Program-made: the position numbers and the translations under genes
Assembly (NCBI GenBank): GCA_024123955.1
Contig: CP099652.1
Coordinates: forward strand, 5,332,001 to 5,396,000
DNA: 64,000 bases
Reading direction: 5' to 3'
Origin: Oxalobacteraceae bacterium OTU3CINTB1
Lineage (GTDB): Bacteria; Pseudomonadota; Gammaproteobacteria; Burkholderiales; Burkholderiaceae_D
In this document: positions 24,629 through 33,275 of the stretch, in pieces
How the letters are laid out: every line of letters starts with the position of its first letter
How positions within the stretch are numbered: the stretch's first letter is position 1
The notes under the pieces: model-generated
What the model was told of the DNA's origin: nothing
The model's input: the letters and a program-made list of their open reading frames with translations, nothing else
Database searches by the model: none

Positions 24629-25282
24629 TTATTTCAGCTTGCAGCTCAGCAGGTAGTAGTACTGCAGACGCTCGATGCGGATCTGCTTGGCCGACGCCGC
24701 GAAGCGCTTGCGCAGGGTGCTGTCGGTCAGGTAGTTGTGCATCACCTCGTAGCGCTGGCCGTCGTCCGCCGTCAGGATCTGGAAGGTATTGCCTTCCAAG
24801 TCGGTGCGGGCGAACACCATCGTATCGCCATCGACATACGATTCGTCGAGCAACACCAGCATCACATCCTTGCCCAGCTTGGCGCGCAGGGTCTTCAGGT
24901 ATTTCTCCTGGTCTTCGCGCTTGACGTGGGTCCACAGCCCGGCGGCGAACACGGCGGTATATTTTCCTTCCAGGTCGTCGGGCAGATTGAACGCGTCCAT
25001 CACGCCGAAGGTCACGACGTCCTCGTCCAGGCCGCGCGTCTCGGCCAGCGCGATCATTTCCGGGAGCAGATCCGTGGCGTGGACGGAATCGGCCACCTCG
25101 GCGATCAAATCGGTCCAATAGGCGGTGCCGCAGGCCAGTTCCAGCACCTTGTGGCCCTGGAACAGCTCGGCGACCATTTCCTGCAGGTCGTCCAGATCGT
25201 CGAAGCGCTCTTCGCGCGCGTAGACCTGGTCGTAGTTGTCGGCATTGACGGCATAAAATTGTGCCAACTGATTGGTAATCAT
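24629..25282 (-). CDS. Class I SAM-dependent methyltransferase
   Basis: A 217-residue methyltransferase. The SAM-binding motif I (VLELACGTAYWTDLIA) is at about residues 44-59, and an acidic end of strand 2 (VHATDLLPEM) follows. The substrate is not apparent. It begins 15 bases after the cysB stop and is almost certainly co-transcribed with it. It is a plausible but unproven accessory of sulfur metabolism, since SAM is a sulfur metabolite. Confidence 0.8.
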   Translation of the reverse strand: MITNQLAQFYAVNADNYDQVYAREERFDDLDDLQEMVAELFQGHKVLELACGTAYWTDLIAEVADSVHATDLLPEMIALAETRGLDEDVVTFGVMDAFNLPDDLEGKYTAVFAAGLWTHVKREDQEKYLKTLRAKLGKDVMLVLLDESYVDGDTMVFARTDLEGNTFQILTADDGQRYEVMHNYLTDSTLRKRFAASAKQIRIERLQYYYLLSCKLK

Positions 25283-25297
25283 GGTAGTGCTTTCTAG

Positions 25298-26239
25298 TTA
25301 CAGTTCGTAGTGCTCTTTTTCACCGCTCATGGCCTGCTCGATCAACTTGCGGTTGAGCGTGGGGGCCAGCAGTTCAATAAAGGTGTATATATAGCTGCGC
25401 AGATAGGCGCCCTGCTTGACCGCCACCCGCGACACATTCATGCCGAACAGATGGCCGACAGGGATGGCGCGCAGGTTCTTGTCGCGCTCGGCGTCATAGG
25501 CCATACCCGCTATGATACCAATCCCCATGCCCAACTCCACGTAGGTCTTGATCACATCGGCGTCTATGGCTTCCAGCAACACGTCCAGCTTCAGCCCGCG
25601 CAGGGAAAACGCGTGGTCTATCTTGCTGCGGCCGGCGAAGGCGCCATCGTACGTGATGATGGGGAATGCGGCAATTTCTTCCAAGGTCACCTGCTTCGAT
25701 TTAAGCAAAGGATGGTCCGGCGCCACCACCACCACGTGTTCCCATTGATAACAAGGCAACGTTATCAGGCCGGTAATGCCGGCGATGGATTCGGTGGCGA
25801 TCGCCAGGTCGGCCTGGTCGCGCTGGACCATTTCGGCGATCTGCTGCGGATTGCCTTGCAATAAAGACAAGCGCACCTTCGGAAACTTCAGCATGAAGGC
25901 CTGCACCACCTTCGGCAAGGTGTAGCGCGCCTGCGTGTGCGTGGTGGCGATGGTGAAGCTGCCGCTGTCCTGGGCCGCGTATTCCTTGCCGATTCGCTTG
26001 AGGCTGTCGATTTCCTGCATAATCAACTCCACCGACTGCAACACCAGCCGTCCCGGCTCGGTCAGGCCGCGGATGCGCTTGCCGTGGCGGGTGAAGATAT
26101 CGACGCCGAGCTCCTCCTCCAGCTCGATAATCGCCTTCGAGACGCCGGGCTGCGACGTAAACAGGGCCTTGGCGGCGTCGGTCAGGTTGTAGTTCTGGCG
26201 TACGGCCTCGCGCACGAAGCGCAATTGGTGAAGGTTCAT
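25298..26239 (-). CDS. cysB: LysR-type regulator CysB
   Basis: A 313-residue CysB-family activator. The N-terminal helix-turn-helix includes N-L-T-D-A-A-K-A-L-F-T-S-Q-P-G-V-S-K (residues about 17-34), and the periplasmic-binding-like domain has TTHTQARYTLP, the CysB inducer/sulfate-pocket signature, near residue 100. CysB activates sulfate-assimilation genes in response to O-acetylserine/N-acetylserine. It is transcribed away from cysI across a 152-base AT-rich control region. Confidence 0.9.
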   Translation of the reverse strand: MNLHQLRFVREAVRQNYNLTDAAKALFTSQPGVSKAIIELEEELGVDIFTRHGKRIRGLTEPGRLVLQSVELIMQEIDSLKRIGKEYAAQDSGSFTIATTHTQARYTLPKVVQAFMLKFPKVRLSLLQGNPQQIAEMVQRDQADLAIATESIAGITGLITLPCYQWEHVVVVAPDHPLLKSKQVTLEEIAAFPIITYDGAFAGRSKIDHAFSLRGLKLDVLLEAIDADVIKTYVELGMGIGIIAGMAYDAERDKNLRAIPVGHLFGMNVSRVAVKQGAYLRSYIYTFIELLAPTLNRKLIEQAMSGEKEHYEL

Positions 26240-26391
26240 CTAGTCTTGGCCCATCTTAAAATTATTAGCGTCCATGCTTATGCCCAATCCTTATATAAGC
26301 AAATAAAGACTAAGTCGTTTGGAATAAAGACGAAGTTTATTACTATTAGCGCTAGTGTGGGGATTCTAGCAAGCTACTATCTAGGAAGAAT
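26240..26391. promoter_or_regulatory. Divergent cysB/cysI control region
   Basis: A 152-base AT-rich gap between divergent cysB and cysI. It contains AT-rich half-sites (TTATATAAGCAAATAAAG, GGAATAAAG, GTTTATTAC) of the sort bound by CysB, but CysB sites are too degenerate to define by eye. A ribosome site (AGGAAG) precedes the cysI ATG. No riboswitch fold was recognised. Confidence 0.5.
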
Positions 26392-28092
26392 ATGTATCAA
26401 TACGACCAGTACGACCATCTTATCGTGCGTGAACGCATCGCACAGTACCGCGACCAGGTACGGCGCCGCCTCTCCGATGAGCTGACGGAAGCCGAATTCG
26501 TGCCGCTGCGCCTGCAGAACGGCCTGTACATGCAACGTCACGCCTACATGCTGCGCATCGCCGTGCCCTACGGTTTATTGTCGTCCAAGCAAATGCGCAT
26601 GTTCGCCCACATTGCCCGCAAGTACGACCGCGGCTATGGCCACTTCACCACCCGCCAGAACATCCAGTTTAACTGGGTCGAGCTGGAACAGACCCCGGAC
26701 ATCCTGAGCGACCTGGCCTCGGTGGAGATGCACGCCATCCAGACCTCGGGCAACTGCATCCGCAACACCACGTCCGATCCGTACGCCGGCGTCGCCGCCG
26801 ACGAGATCATCGATCCGCGCCCCTACGCGGAAGTGCTGCGCCAGTGGTCGACCTTCCACCCCGAATTCATCGCCCTGCCCCGTAAGTTCAAGGTCGCCAT
26901 CAACGGCGCCGTCGAAGACCGCGCCGCCATCGCCGTGCACGACATCGGCCTGACCGTGGTGCGCAACGAGGCCGGCGAGATCGGCTTCAAGTTCATGGCC
27001 GGCGGCGGCATGGGCCGCACCCCGATTCTGGGCAGCGTGATCCGCGAATTCCTGCCGTGGCAGCACCTGCTGACCTACACCGAAGCCGTGATGCGCGTGT
27101 ATAACCAGTACGGCCGCCGCGACAACAAGTACAAGGCCCGCATCAAGATCCTGCTGAAAGCCATCGGCGTCGAGGAATTCACGCGCCAGGTCGAAGCCGA
27201 ATGGGTTGACCTCAAAGACGGTCCGGAAACCTTGACCGTCGACGAGATGCAGCGCGTGATCGACTACTTCCAGCCGCCGGCCTACAAGCAGCTGGACGAC
27301 AGCGACGTCACCGCCGCACCGGAAGCGGCCGGCAACAAGGCCTTCGCCAACTGGGTCAACCGCAACGTCAAGCCGCACAAGCAGCCCGGCTACGCGGCCG
27401 TGGTGCTGTCGCTGAAAAAGACCGGCGTGCCGCCGGGCGACGCCACCGCCGAACAGATCGACTTCATGGCCGACCTGTCGGACAAATACAGCTTCGGCGA
27501 ACTGCGCGTCACGCACGAGCAGAACATCGTGCTGGCCGACGTCGAGCAGTCGCAGTTGTTCACACTGTGGCAGCAAGTGAAGGCCAAGGGCCTGGCGACG
27601 CCGAACATCGGCCTGCTGACCGACATGATCTGCTGCCCCGGCGGCGACTTCTGCTCGCTGGCCAACGCCAAGTCGATCCCGATCGCCGCCGCCATCGCCG
27701 AACGCTTCGACGACATCGACTACCAGCACGACATCGGCGAGATCGAGCTGAATATCTCCGGCTGCATCAACGCCTGCGGCCACCACCACGTCGGCAGCAT
27801 CGGCGTGCTCGGTGTCGACAAGGACGGCAGCGAATGGTATCAGGTGTCGATCGGCGGCTCGCAGGGCAACCACTCGGCCATCGGCAAGATCATCGGGCCG
27901 TCGTTCTCTGCGCTGCAAATGCCGGAAGTGATCGCCCGCCTGCTGCAGGTCTATGTGCGCGAGCGCTTCGAGGACGAATCGTTCGCCGCCTGCGCGCAGC
28001 GACTGGGCGTCGCACCGTTCAAGGAATTTGTATACGCCACGCCGATCGCCGAAAAGTCGGGTCGCCTGGTTGGAGAGGATGAATATGTCTGA
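26392..28092 (+). CDS. cysI: Sulfite reductase hemoprotein (nitrite/sulfite reductase family)
   Basis: A 566-residue siroheme/[4Fe-4S] enzyme that reduces sulfite to sulfide in the cytoplasm. Two ferredoxin-like half-domains and two siroheme-binding domains are visible; the cluster ligands are Cys415 and Cys421 (CCPGGDFC) and Cys458 and Cys462 (GCINACGHH). The N-terminal HFTTRQNIQFNW segment is the siroheme-binding arginine region. No flavoprotein CysJ is present, which is usual for this beta-type cluster, so reduced ferredoxin or another donor is likely. It overlaps the next gene by 8 bases. Confidence 0.92.
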   Translation: MYQYDQYDHLIVRERIAQYRDQVRRRLSDELTEAEFVPLRLQNGLYMQRHAYMLRIAVPYGLLSSKQMRMFAHIARKYDRGYGHFTTRQNIQFNWVELEQTPDILSDLASVEMHAIQTSGNCIRNTTSDPYAGVAADEIIDPRPYAEVLRQWSTFHPEFIALPRKFKVAINGAVEDRAAIAVHDIGLTVVRNEAGEIGFKFMAGGGMGRTPILGSVIREFLPWQHLLTYTEAVMRVYNQYGRRDNKYKARIKILLKAIGVEEFTRQVEAEWVDLKDGPETLTVDEMQRVIDYFQPPAYKQLDDSDVTAAPEAAGNKAFANWVNRNVKPHKQPGYAAVVLSLKKTGVPPGDATAEQIDFMADLSDKYSFGELRVTHEQNIVLADVEQSQLFTLWQQVKAKGLATPNIGLLTDMICCPGGDFCSLANAKSIPIAAAIAERFDDIDYQHDIGEIELNISGCINACGHHHVGSIGVLGVDKDGSEWYQVSIGGSQGNHSAIGKIIGPSFSALQMPEVIARLLQVYVRERFEDESFAACAQRLGVAPFKEFVYATPIAEKSGRLVGEDEYV

Positions 28093-28684
28093 CGCTGTTT
28101 CTAAAAATCTGATCATCAAGGGCCGTGAAGTCGTGGAAGACGACTGGCTGGTGCTGCGCCTGGCCGAGCCGGTCGAAGGCGCGCCGCAGATCGACCCGGC
28201 CACCGTGGAAGTCCCGGCAGGCAAAATGATCGTGCCGCAAAGCCTGTGGCTGGTGCAGCGCGAGCTGCTGGCCGCGCGCGCCGCCGCCGGCGAGATCGGC
28301 GTCTGGATCGCCAGCGATGAACGTCCGGAAGCGATCAAGGACGACCTGTCGCAGTTCGCCGTCATCGCAGTCGACTTCCCGAAATTCACCGACGGCCGCG
28401 GCTACTCGATCGCCTACAACCTGCGCATCCGCCTGGGCTGGACCGGCGAACTGCGCGCCATCGGCGACGTGCTGCGCGACCAGCTGTTCCAGATGCAGCG
28501 CGTTGGCTTCAACGCCTACGCCACGCGTCCGGACCGCAGCATCCACGATGCGCTCAAGGGCCTGTCCGATTTCTCGGAAACCTACCAGGCGTCGGTGGAC
28601 CAGAAGCTGCCGCTGTACCGCCGCCACGCCCGTACCTCGGGCGCCGCCGCGCCGGCCGCCAACAACGATGGCGCCGGTATCTGA
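28085..28684 (+). CDS. DUF934 protein of the sulfate assimilation cluster
   Basis: A 199-residue DUF934 family protein. It is small and soluble, with a conserved core (VIAVDFPKFTDGRGYSIA...LRIRLGWTGELRAIGDVLRDQLFQM, spanning about 95-140). DUF934 genes nearly always sit between cysI and cysH in beta- and alphaproteobacteria, suggesting an accessory or electron-transfer role in sulfite reduction; the biochemical role is unproven. It is translationally coupled to cysI through an 8-base overlap (ATG at 28085, cysI stop at 28090-28092). Confidence 0.85.
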   Translation: MSDAVSKNLIIKGREVVEDDWLVLRLAEPVEGAPQIDPATVEVPAGKMIVPQSLWLVQRELLAARAAAGEIGVWIASDERPEAIKDDLSQFAVIAVDFPKFTDGRGYSIAYNLRIRLGWTGELRAIGDVLRDQLFQMQRVGFNAYATRPDRSIHDALKGLSDFSETYQASVDQKLPLYRRHARTSGAAAPAANNDGAGI

Positions 28685-28703
28685 TTGCATGATTGGAGTT
28701 TGA

Positions 28704-29459
28704 ATGTCTGACCTGAGCAAGCTGATTGCCGACAGCAGCGCCACGCTATCGCGCATCGCCAGCGATTTTTCCCCTGCGGTCTTCGCCTCCAGCCTGGCGG
28801 CCGAAGACATGGTGCTGACCGATTTGATCCTGAAATCCAAACTGGATATCGGCATCTTCTCGCTCGAAACCGGCCGCCTGCATGACGAAACACTGGCAAT
28901 GCTCGACAAGGTGAAGTCGCACTATGACGGCTACGAGATCGCCCTGTACAAGCCGCAGCCGGAAGCGGTCGATGCCTACGTCGCGCAGAATGGCCTCAAC
29001 GCCTTCTACGACAGCATCGAAATGCGCCGCGAGTGCTGCCGCATCCGCAAGGTCGAGCCGCTGGGCCGCGCCCTGGCCGGCAAAAAAGCCTGGGTGACCG
29101 GCCAGCGCCGCGCGCAGTCGGCCACCCGCGCCGAGCTGCACGTGCAGGAGGACGACCCGGCGCACGGCATGACCAAGTTCAATCCGCTGGCCGATTGGTC
29201 GGAGGAAGACGTGTGGAACTACATCCGCGACAACGGCGTACCGTACAATGCGCTGCACGATCAGGGCTATCCGTCGATCGGCTGCGCGCCATGCACCCGC
29301 GCGGTGGAACCGGGCGAGGACGTGCGGGCCGGCCGCTGGTGGTGGGAAAACCCGGACTCCAAGGAATGCGGCCTGCATATGGTCGATGGTAAGCTCATAC
29401 GTATTAAATCCGTGGCAGCAGAAGATGACTTCATGCGCGCCACAAAAATAATAGGCTAG
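28704..29459 (+). CDS. cysH: Adenylylsulfate (APS) reductase, thioredoxin-dependent
   Basis: A 251-residue PAPS/APS reductase that converts adenylylsulfate to sulfite. The four cysteines that hold a [4Fe-4S] cluster in the APS-using class are present: Cys111-Cys112 and Cys194/Cys197 (GCAPC). The catalytic Cys222 is in the ECGLH motif. These mark it as APS reductase rather than a cluster-free PAPS enzyme, which matches the absence of cysC (APS kinase). GGAG lies 5 bases upstream of the ATG. Confidence 0.92.
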   Translation: MSDLSKLIADSSATLSRIASDFSPAVFASSLAAEDMVLTDLILKSKLDIGIFSLETGRLHDETLAMLDKVKSHYDGYEIALYKPQPEAVDAYVAQNGLNAFYDSIEMRRECCRIRKVEPLGRALAGKKAWVTGQRRAQSATRAELHVQEDDPAHGMTKFNPLADWSEEDVWNYIRDNGVPYNALHDQGYPSIGCAPCTRAVEPGEDVRAGRWWWENPDSKECGLHMVDGKLIRIKSVAAEDDFMRATKIIG

Positions 29460-29463
29460 TCCA

Positions 29464-30396
29464 ATGAACGCTTTAGTTGAAAACAACAACGTACACGTGA
29501 ATGCGCGCCACCTCGACGCCCTGGAATCGGAAGCGATCCACATCCTGCGCGAAGTGGCGGCCGAATGCAGCAACCCCGCCCTGCTGTTCTCCGGCGGTAA
29601 AGACTCGGTGGTCTTGCTGCGTTTGGCGGAGAAGGCCTTCCGCCCCGGTAAATTCCCGTTCCCGCTGGTGCACGTCGATACCGGCCACAATTTCGCCGAG
29701 GTGATCACCTTCCGCGACAAGCGCGTGGCCGAACTGGGCGAGCGACTGATCGTCGGCTCGGTCGAGGACTCGATCAAAAAAGGCACGGTGCGCCTGCGTA
29801 ATCCGCAAACCGATTCGCGCAACGCCGCGCAAGCGGTCACCCTGCTCGAGACGATCGCCGAACATGGCTTCGACGCCTGCATCGGCGGGGCGCGCCGCGA
29901 CGAGGAAAAGGCCCGCGCCAAGGAGCGCATCTTCTCCTTCCGCGACGAATTCGGCCAGTGGGACCCGAAATCGCAGCGCCCGGAACTGTGGGACCTGTAT
30001 AACACCCGCGTGCACCCGGGCGAAAACATGCGCGTATTCCCGATCTCGAATTGGACCGAACTCGATGTGTGGCAGTACATCGCCCGCGAAAAACTGGAAC
30101 TGCCGCCGATCTACTTCGCCCACGAGCGCCAGGTCATTCCGCGCAACGGCCTGCTGGTGCCGCTGACCGACCTGACCCCGCCGCGCGAAGGCGAGACCGT
30201 CGAGACCCAGGTGGTGCGCTTCCGCACCGTGGGCGACATTTCCTGCACCTGCCCCGTATCGTCGGACGCGGCGACGGTCGAGGCGATCATCGCCGAAACC
30301 GCCATCACCCAGATCACCGAGCGCGGCGCCACCCGGATGGACGACCAGACCTCCGAGGCTTCGATGGAAAAACGTAAAAAAGCAGGATACTTCTGA
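29464..30396 (+). CDS. cysD: Sulfate adenylyltransferase small subunit
   Basis: A 310-residue ATP sulfurylase subunit with the PP-loop SGGKDS at about residues 43-48. It makes adenylylsulfate from sulfate and ATP in a heterodimer with CysN. Conserved HVDTGHNF and DACIGGARRDEEKARAKER-type segments follow. It begins 4 bases after the cysH stop, and its stop overlaps the cysN start (TGATG). Confidence 0.95.
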   Translation: MNALVENNNVHVNARHLDALESEAIHILREVAAECSNPALLFSGGKDSVVLLRLAEKAFRPGKFPFPLVHVDTGHNFAEVITFRDKRVAELGERLIVGSVEDSIKKGTVRLRNPQTDSRNAAQAVTLLETIAEHGFDACIGGARRDEEKARAKERIFSFRDEFGQWDPKSQRPELWDLYNTRVHPGENMRVFPISNWTELDVWQYIAREKLELPPIYFAHERQVIPRNGLLVPLTDLTPPREGETVETQVVRFRTVGDISCTCPVSSDAATVEAIIAETAITQITERGATRMDDQTSEASMEKRKKAGYF

Positions 30397-31712
30397 TGAA
30401 CGCTAGCACCACCAATGTAGAAACCCAGACCGAGCGCGGACTTTTACGCTTCATCACCGCCGGTTCCGTCGACGACGGCAAATCCACGCTGATCGGCCGC
30501 CTGCTGTTCGACAGCAAAGGCATCTTCGCCGACCAGCTGGACGCGATGTCGCGCTCCAAGCACAAGCGCACCGTCGGCGACGCCGTCGACCTGTCGCTGC
30601 TGACCGACGGGCTGGAAGCCGAACGCGAACAAGGCATCACCATCGACGTGGCCTACCGCTACTTCGCCACGCCGAAGCGCAAGTTCATCATCGCCGACAC
30701 CCCGGGCCACGAGCAGTACACCCGCAACATGGTGACGGGCGCCTCGACCGCCGATGCCGTCATCATCCTGATCGACGTCTCGAAAGTGAAGCTGCACGAG
30801 GACGGCGGCGTCGATCTTCTGATCCAGACCAAGCGCCACTCGACCATCGCCCACCTGCTGCAGATCGAGCACGTGGTCGTCGCCGTCAACAAGATGGACC
30901 TGGTGAACTACGACCAGGCGATCTACGACCGCATCGTCAAGGCCTACGGCGAATTCGCCGCCACCCTGGGCCTGAAGGACATCACGCCGATTCCGCTGTC
31001 GGCCCTGAGCGGCGACAACGTCGTCGACGCCAGCGAAAAACTGAGCTGGTACAAAGGCCCTACCCTGATCCAGCTGCTCGAATCGCTGTCGGTTTACGAT
31101 GAATCGCACAACGCGCCGTTCCGCTTCCCGGTGCAGCTGGTGGCGCGCCACAACGGCCACGAAGCCAACGACTTCCGCGGCTACATGGGCCGCATCGAGG
31201 CGGGCAAGGTCAGCGTCGGCGACAAGCTGGTGGTGCAGCCATCCGGCCAGAGCGCCACCGTCAAGGACATCGTCACCCTGGAAGGCTCGCACCAGTCGGC
31301 GGTGGTTGGCCAGTCGATCACCTTGCTGCTGAACGAGTACCTGGACATCTCGCGCGGCGACCTGCTGGCCAATGTCGAACAGCCGGCGACCCTGCTCAAG
31401 ACCTTGAAGGCGGACGTCTGCTGGATGTCCGACGAGCCGCTCGACCAACGCCGCAAGTACTGGATCAAACACGGCACCAAGCAGACCTCAGCCAAGATCA
31501 CCGGCATCGAGTCGCTGTTGGACATCAACACCCAGCAGCGCCATGACGCCGATGGCCTAAAGCTGAACGACATCGCCCGCATCGGCCTGACCGTCCAGCA
31601 GCCGCTGGCGGCGGATGCCTACGCAGACATCCGTGCCACCGGCGCCTTTATCCTGATCGACGAAGTGACCCACCAGACCGTCGCGGCGGGTATGATTCGC
31701 CTTTCGGAATAA
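30396..31712 (+). CDS. cysN: Sulfate adenylyltransferase large (GTPase) subunit
   Basis: A 438-residue EF-Tu-like GTPase that drives CysD-catalysed APS formation. The P-loop GSVDDGKST (about residues 22-30), DTPGHEQYT (switch II) and NKMD (base recognition) are intact, followed by EF-Tu domain 2 and 3-like barrels. The length matches CysN without a fused CysC kinase domain, consistent with direct APS reduction. One-base stop/start overlap with cysD. Confidence 0.95.
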   Translation: MNASTTNVETQTERGLLRFITAGSVDDGKSTLIGRLLFDSKGIFADQLDAMSRSKHKRTVGDAVDLSLLTDGLEAEREQGITIDVAYRYFATPKRKFIIADTPGHEQYTRNMVTGASTADAVIILIDVSKVKLHEDGGVDLLIQTKRHSTIAHLLQIEHVVVAVNKMDLVNYDQAIYDRIVKAYGEFAATLGLKDITPIPLSALSGDNVVDASEKLSWYKGPTLIQLLESLSVYDESHNAPFRFPVQLVARHNGHEANDFRGYMGRIEAGKVSVGDKLVVQPSGQSATVKDIVTLEGSHQSAVVGQSITLLLNEYLDISRGDLLANVEQPATLLKTLKADVCWMSDEPLDQRRKYWIKHGTKQTSAKITGIESLLDINTQQRHDADGLKLNDIARIGLTVQQPLAADAYADIRATGAFILIDEVTHQTVAAGMIRLSE

Positions 31713-31727
31713 AGCGGTAATAACGGT

Positions 31728-32495
31728 ATGGCAATGGCATCTCTCGGAAAAGTCTATTTGATCGGCGCCGGCCCAGGCGCCCAGGACCTGATCACCATGC
31801 GCGGCGCGCGTCTGCTGGCGCAAGCCGACGTCGTACTGCACGACGCGCTGGTGACCCCTGAGATGCTGGAGCTATGCCCGCAGGCCGAGAAAATCTCGGT
31901 CGGCAAACGCAGTGGCCAGCGCTCCACCGCGCAGCAGGTCATCAACCAACAGTTGGTCGACAACGCGCAACGCCATGCGCTGGTGGTACGCCTCAAAGGC
32001 GGCGATCCGATGCTGTTCGGCCGCGCCGACGAGGAATTGCGCGCGCTGGAGGAAGCCGGCATCGAGGTCGAAATCGTCCCCGGCATCACCACCGCCGTCG
32101 CCGCTGCCGCCGCCAGCAAGCAACCGCTGACCAAGCGCGGCGTGGCCCGCAGCGTGGCCTTTTTCACCTCGTCGACGGCGCCCGACGAAGCGCACCACGA
32201 CGCCATCCCCGACACCGACACCCTGGTGCAGTACATGGGCGGGCGCGAAGCCATCGCCACCGCCGAACGCCTGCTGGCGCACGGACACCGTCCCGACACC
32301 CCGGTCGTCGTCATCGAAAACTGCAGCCGTCCGGACCAGCGCATCCGCCGCCTGACCATCGCCGCGCTGGCCCTGGGCCTGGGCGAAGCCCACGGTCCGG
32401 TGCTGGTGATGCTGGGCGATGCCATGCAAAGCCGCTCGCACCAACGCCTCGAAGCGGAGATCAGCGGCGCAATAGCCCCCCAGCTTGGCGCCTGA
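31728..32495 (+). CDS. cobA: Uroporphyrinogen-III C-methyltransferase
   Basis: A 255-residue SUMT. It uses SAM to methylate uroporphyrinogen III to precorrin-2, the branch point to siroheme and cobalamin. The family motifs VYLIGAGPGAQDLIT, VVRLKGGDPMLFGR and EIVPGIT are all present. It is not fused to a CysG dehydrogenase/chelatase domain. Located 15 bases after cysN, it supplies siroheme for the CysI encoded in the same operon. In-frame ATGs at 31728 and 31734 are both possible starts; neither has a strong ribosome site. Confidence 0.92.
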   Translation: MAMASLGKVYLIGAGPGAQDLITMRGARLLAQADVVLHDALVTPEMLELCPQAEKISVGKRSGQRSTAQQVINQQLVDNAQRHALVVRLKGGDPMLFGRADEELRALEEAGIEVEIVPGITTAVAAAAASKQPLTKRGVARSVAFFTSSTAPDEAHHDAIPDTDTLVQYMGGREAIATAERLLAHGHRPDTPVVVIENCSRPDQRIRRLTIAALALGLGEAHGPVLVMLGDAMQSRSHQRLEAEISGAIAPQLGA

Positions 32496-32544
32496 TTCCC
32501 CGAAATCCGTAATAGAATGTCCATTCATCTCATAAGAGGTAGTA

Positions 32545-33273
32545 ATGGATAATGTTCATGAAGTTCTGGAGCGCGCCTGGGGTGCCCATTCCGCCGGCGA
32601 GTTCGATGCGGCCCTGAAGGACTATATCTGGCTGTTCGACGCCACGTCCGTGCGCGATACGGAAGTAGCTCCGCTGCGGCTGTCCTATGTGCTGAGCGCC
32701 TGGGCCAAACTGGCCGAGGAACACCTGCCGGCGCGGCAAGCGCTGGTCGAACTGCGCCAGCGCCTCACGGACCGCCTGTTGGCCGACGGCGGCGACGCCA
32801 TCCTCTTCAACGACATCCGCGCCATCAACGACAAGCTGGGTGACTTGCAAAATACCTGGCTGCTGTTCAAGCAGCTGCCGGCCGAATTGGCGGCGGAATG
32901 CGCCAACTCGGCGCTGACATCGATGATGGCCTGCGGCGACTATCCGCTGGCGCGCAGCTATCTGCCCGAACCGGAAAAGCACCTCGCGGCCTACGCGGGC
33001 GAAGTCAACGCCCACGTCGCCCAGCTCCAGCTGCTCACCGACGAAGGCATGTCCGACCTGCTGGCGACGGTCTACAACTACATGGCCGAAGTGCGCCTGC
33101 TGCTCGAACTGCTGGCCGGTTGCGGCGAAGTGGATGCGGCGGAAGCCATGCGCCGCAACGCGGTCGACATGATCGTCTCGCCGGAGGCGCGCGCCTGCGT
33201 CGAGGCGGAATTCGCAACGCCCGGCACCACCCTCGACGCGATGGTCGAATTACAGAGTTCAACGGTAGCCTGA
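32545..33273 (+). CDS. Hypothetical all-helical (TPR-like) protein
   Basis: A 242-residue protein not assigned to a named family. It is predicted almost entirely helical, with repeated A-x-x-x-Y/L patterns resembling TPR or SEL1 repeats (for example around residues 10-35, 95-125 and 130-165), and has no signal peptide or membrane helix. A good ribosome site (AAGAGG) precedes the ATG. It lies 49 bases after cobA and only 2 bases before a glutaminyl cyclase start, so it may be translated in coupling with the latter. Function is unknown. Confidence 0.75.
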   Translation: MDNVHEVLERAWGAHSAGEFDAALKDYIWLFDATSVRDTEVAPLRLSYVLSAWAKLAEEHLPARQALVELRQRLTDRLLADGGDAILFNDIRAINDKLGDLQNTWLLFKQLPAELAAECANSALTSMMACGDYPLARSYLPEPEKHLAAYAGEVNAHVAQLQLLTDEGMSDLLATVYNYMAEVRLLLELLAGCGEVDAAEAMRRNAVDMIVSPEARACVEAEFATPGTTLDAMVELQSSTVA

Positions 33274-33275
33274 TA

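Noticed and set aside
26240..26391. Riboswitch (SAM or cobalamin) upstream of cysI
   Set aside because: The 152-base gap is AT-rich and shared with divergent cysB; no conserved riboswitch core was recognised. CysB control is enough to explain it.
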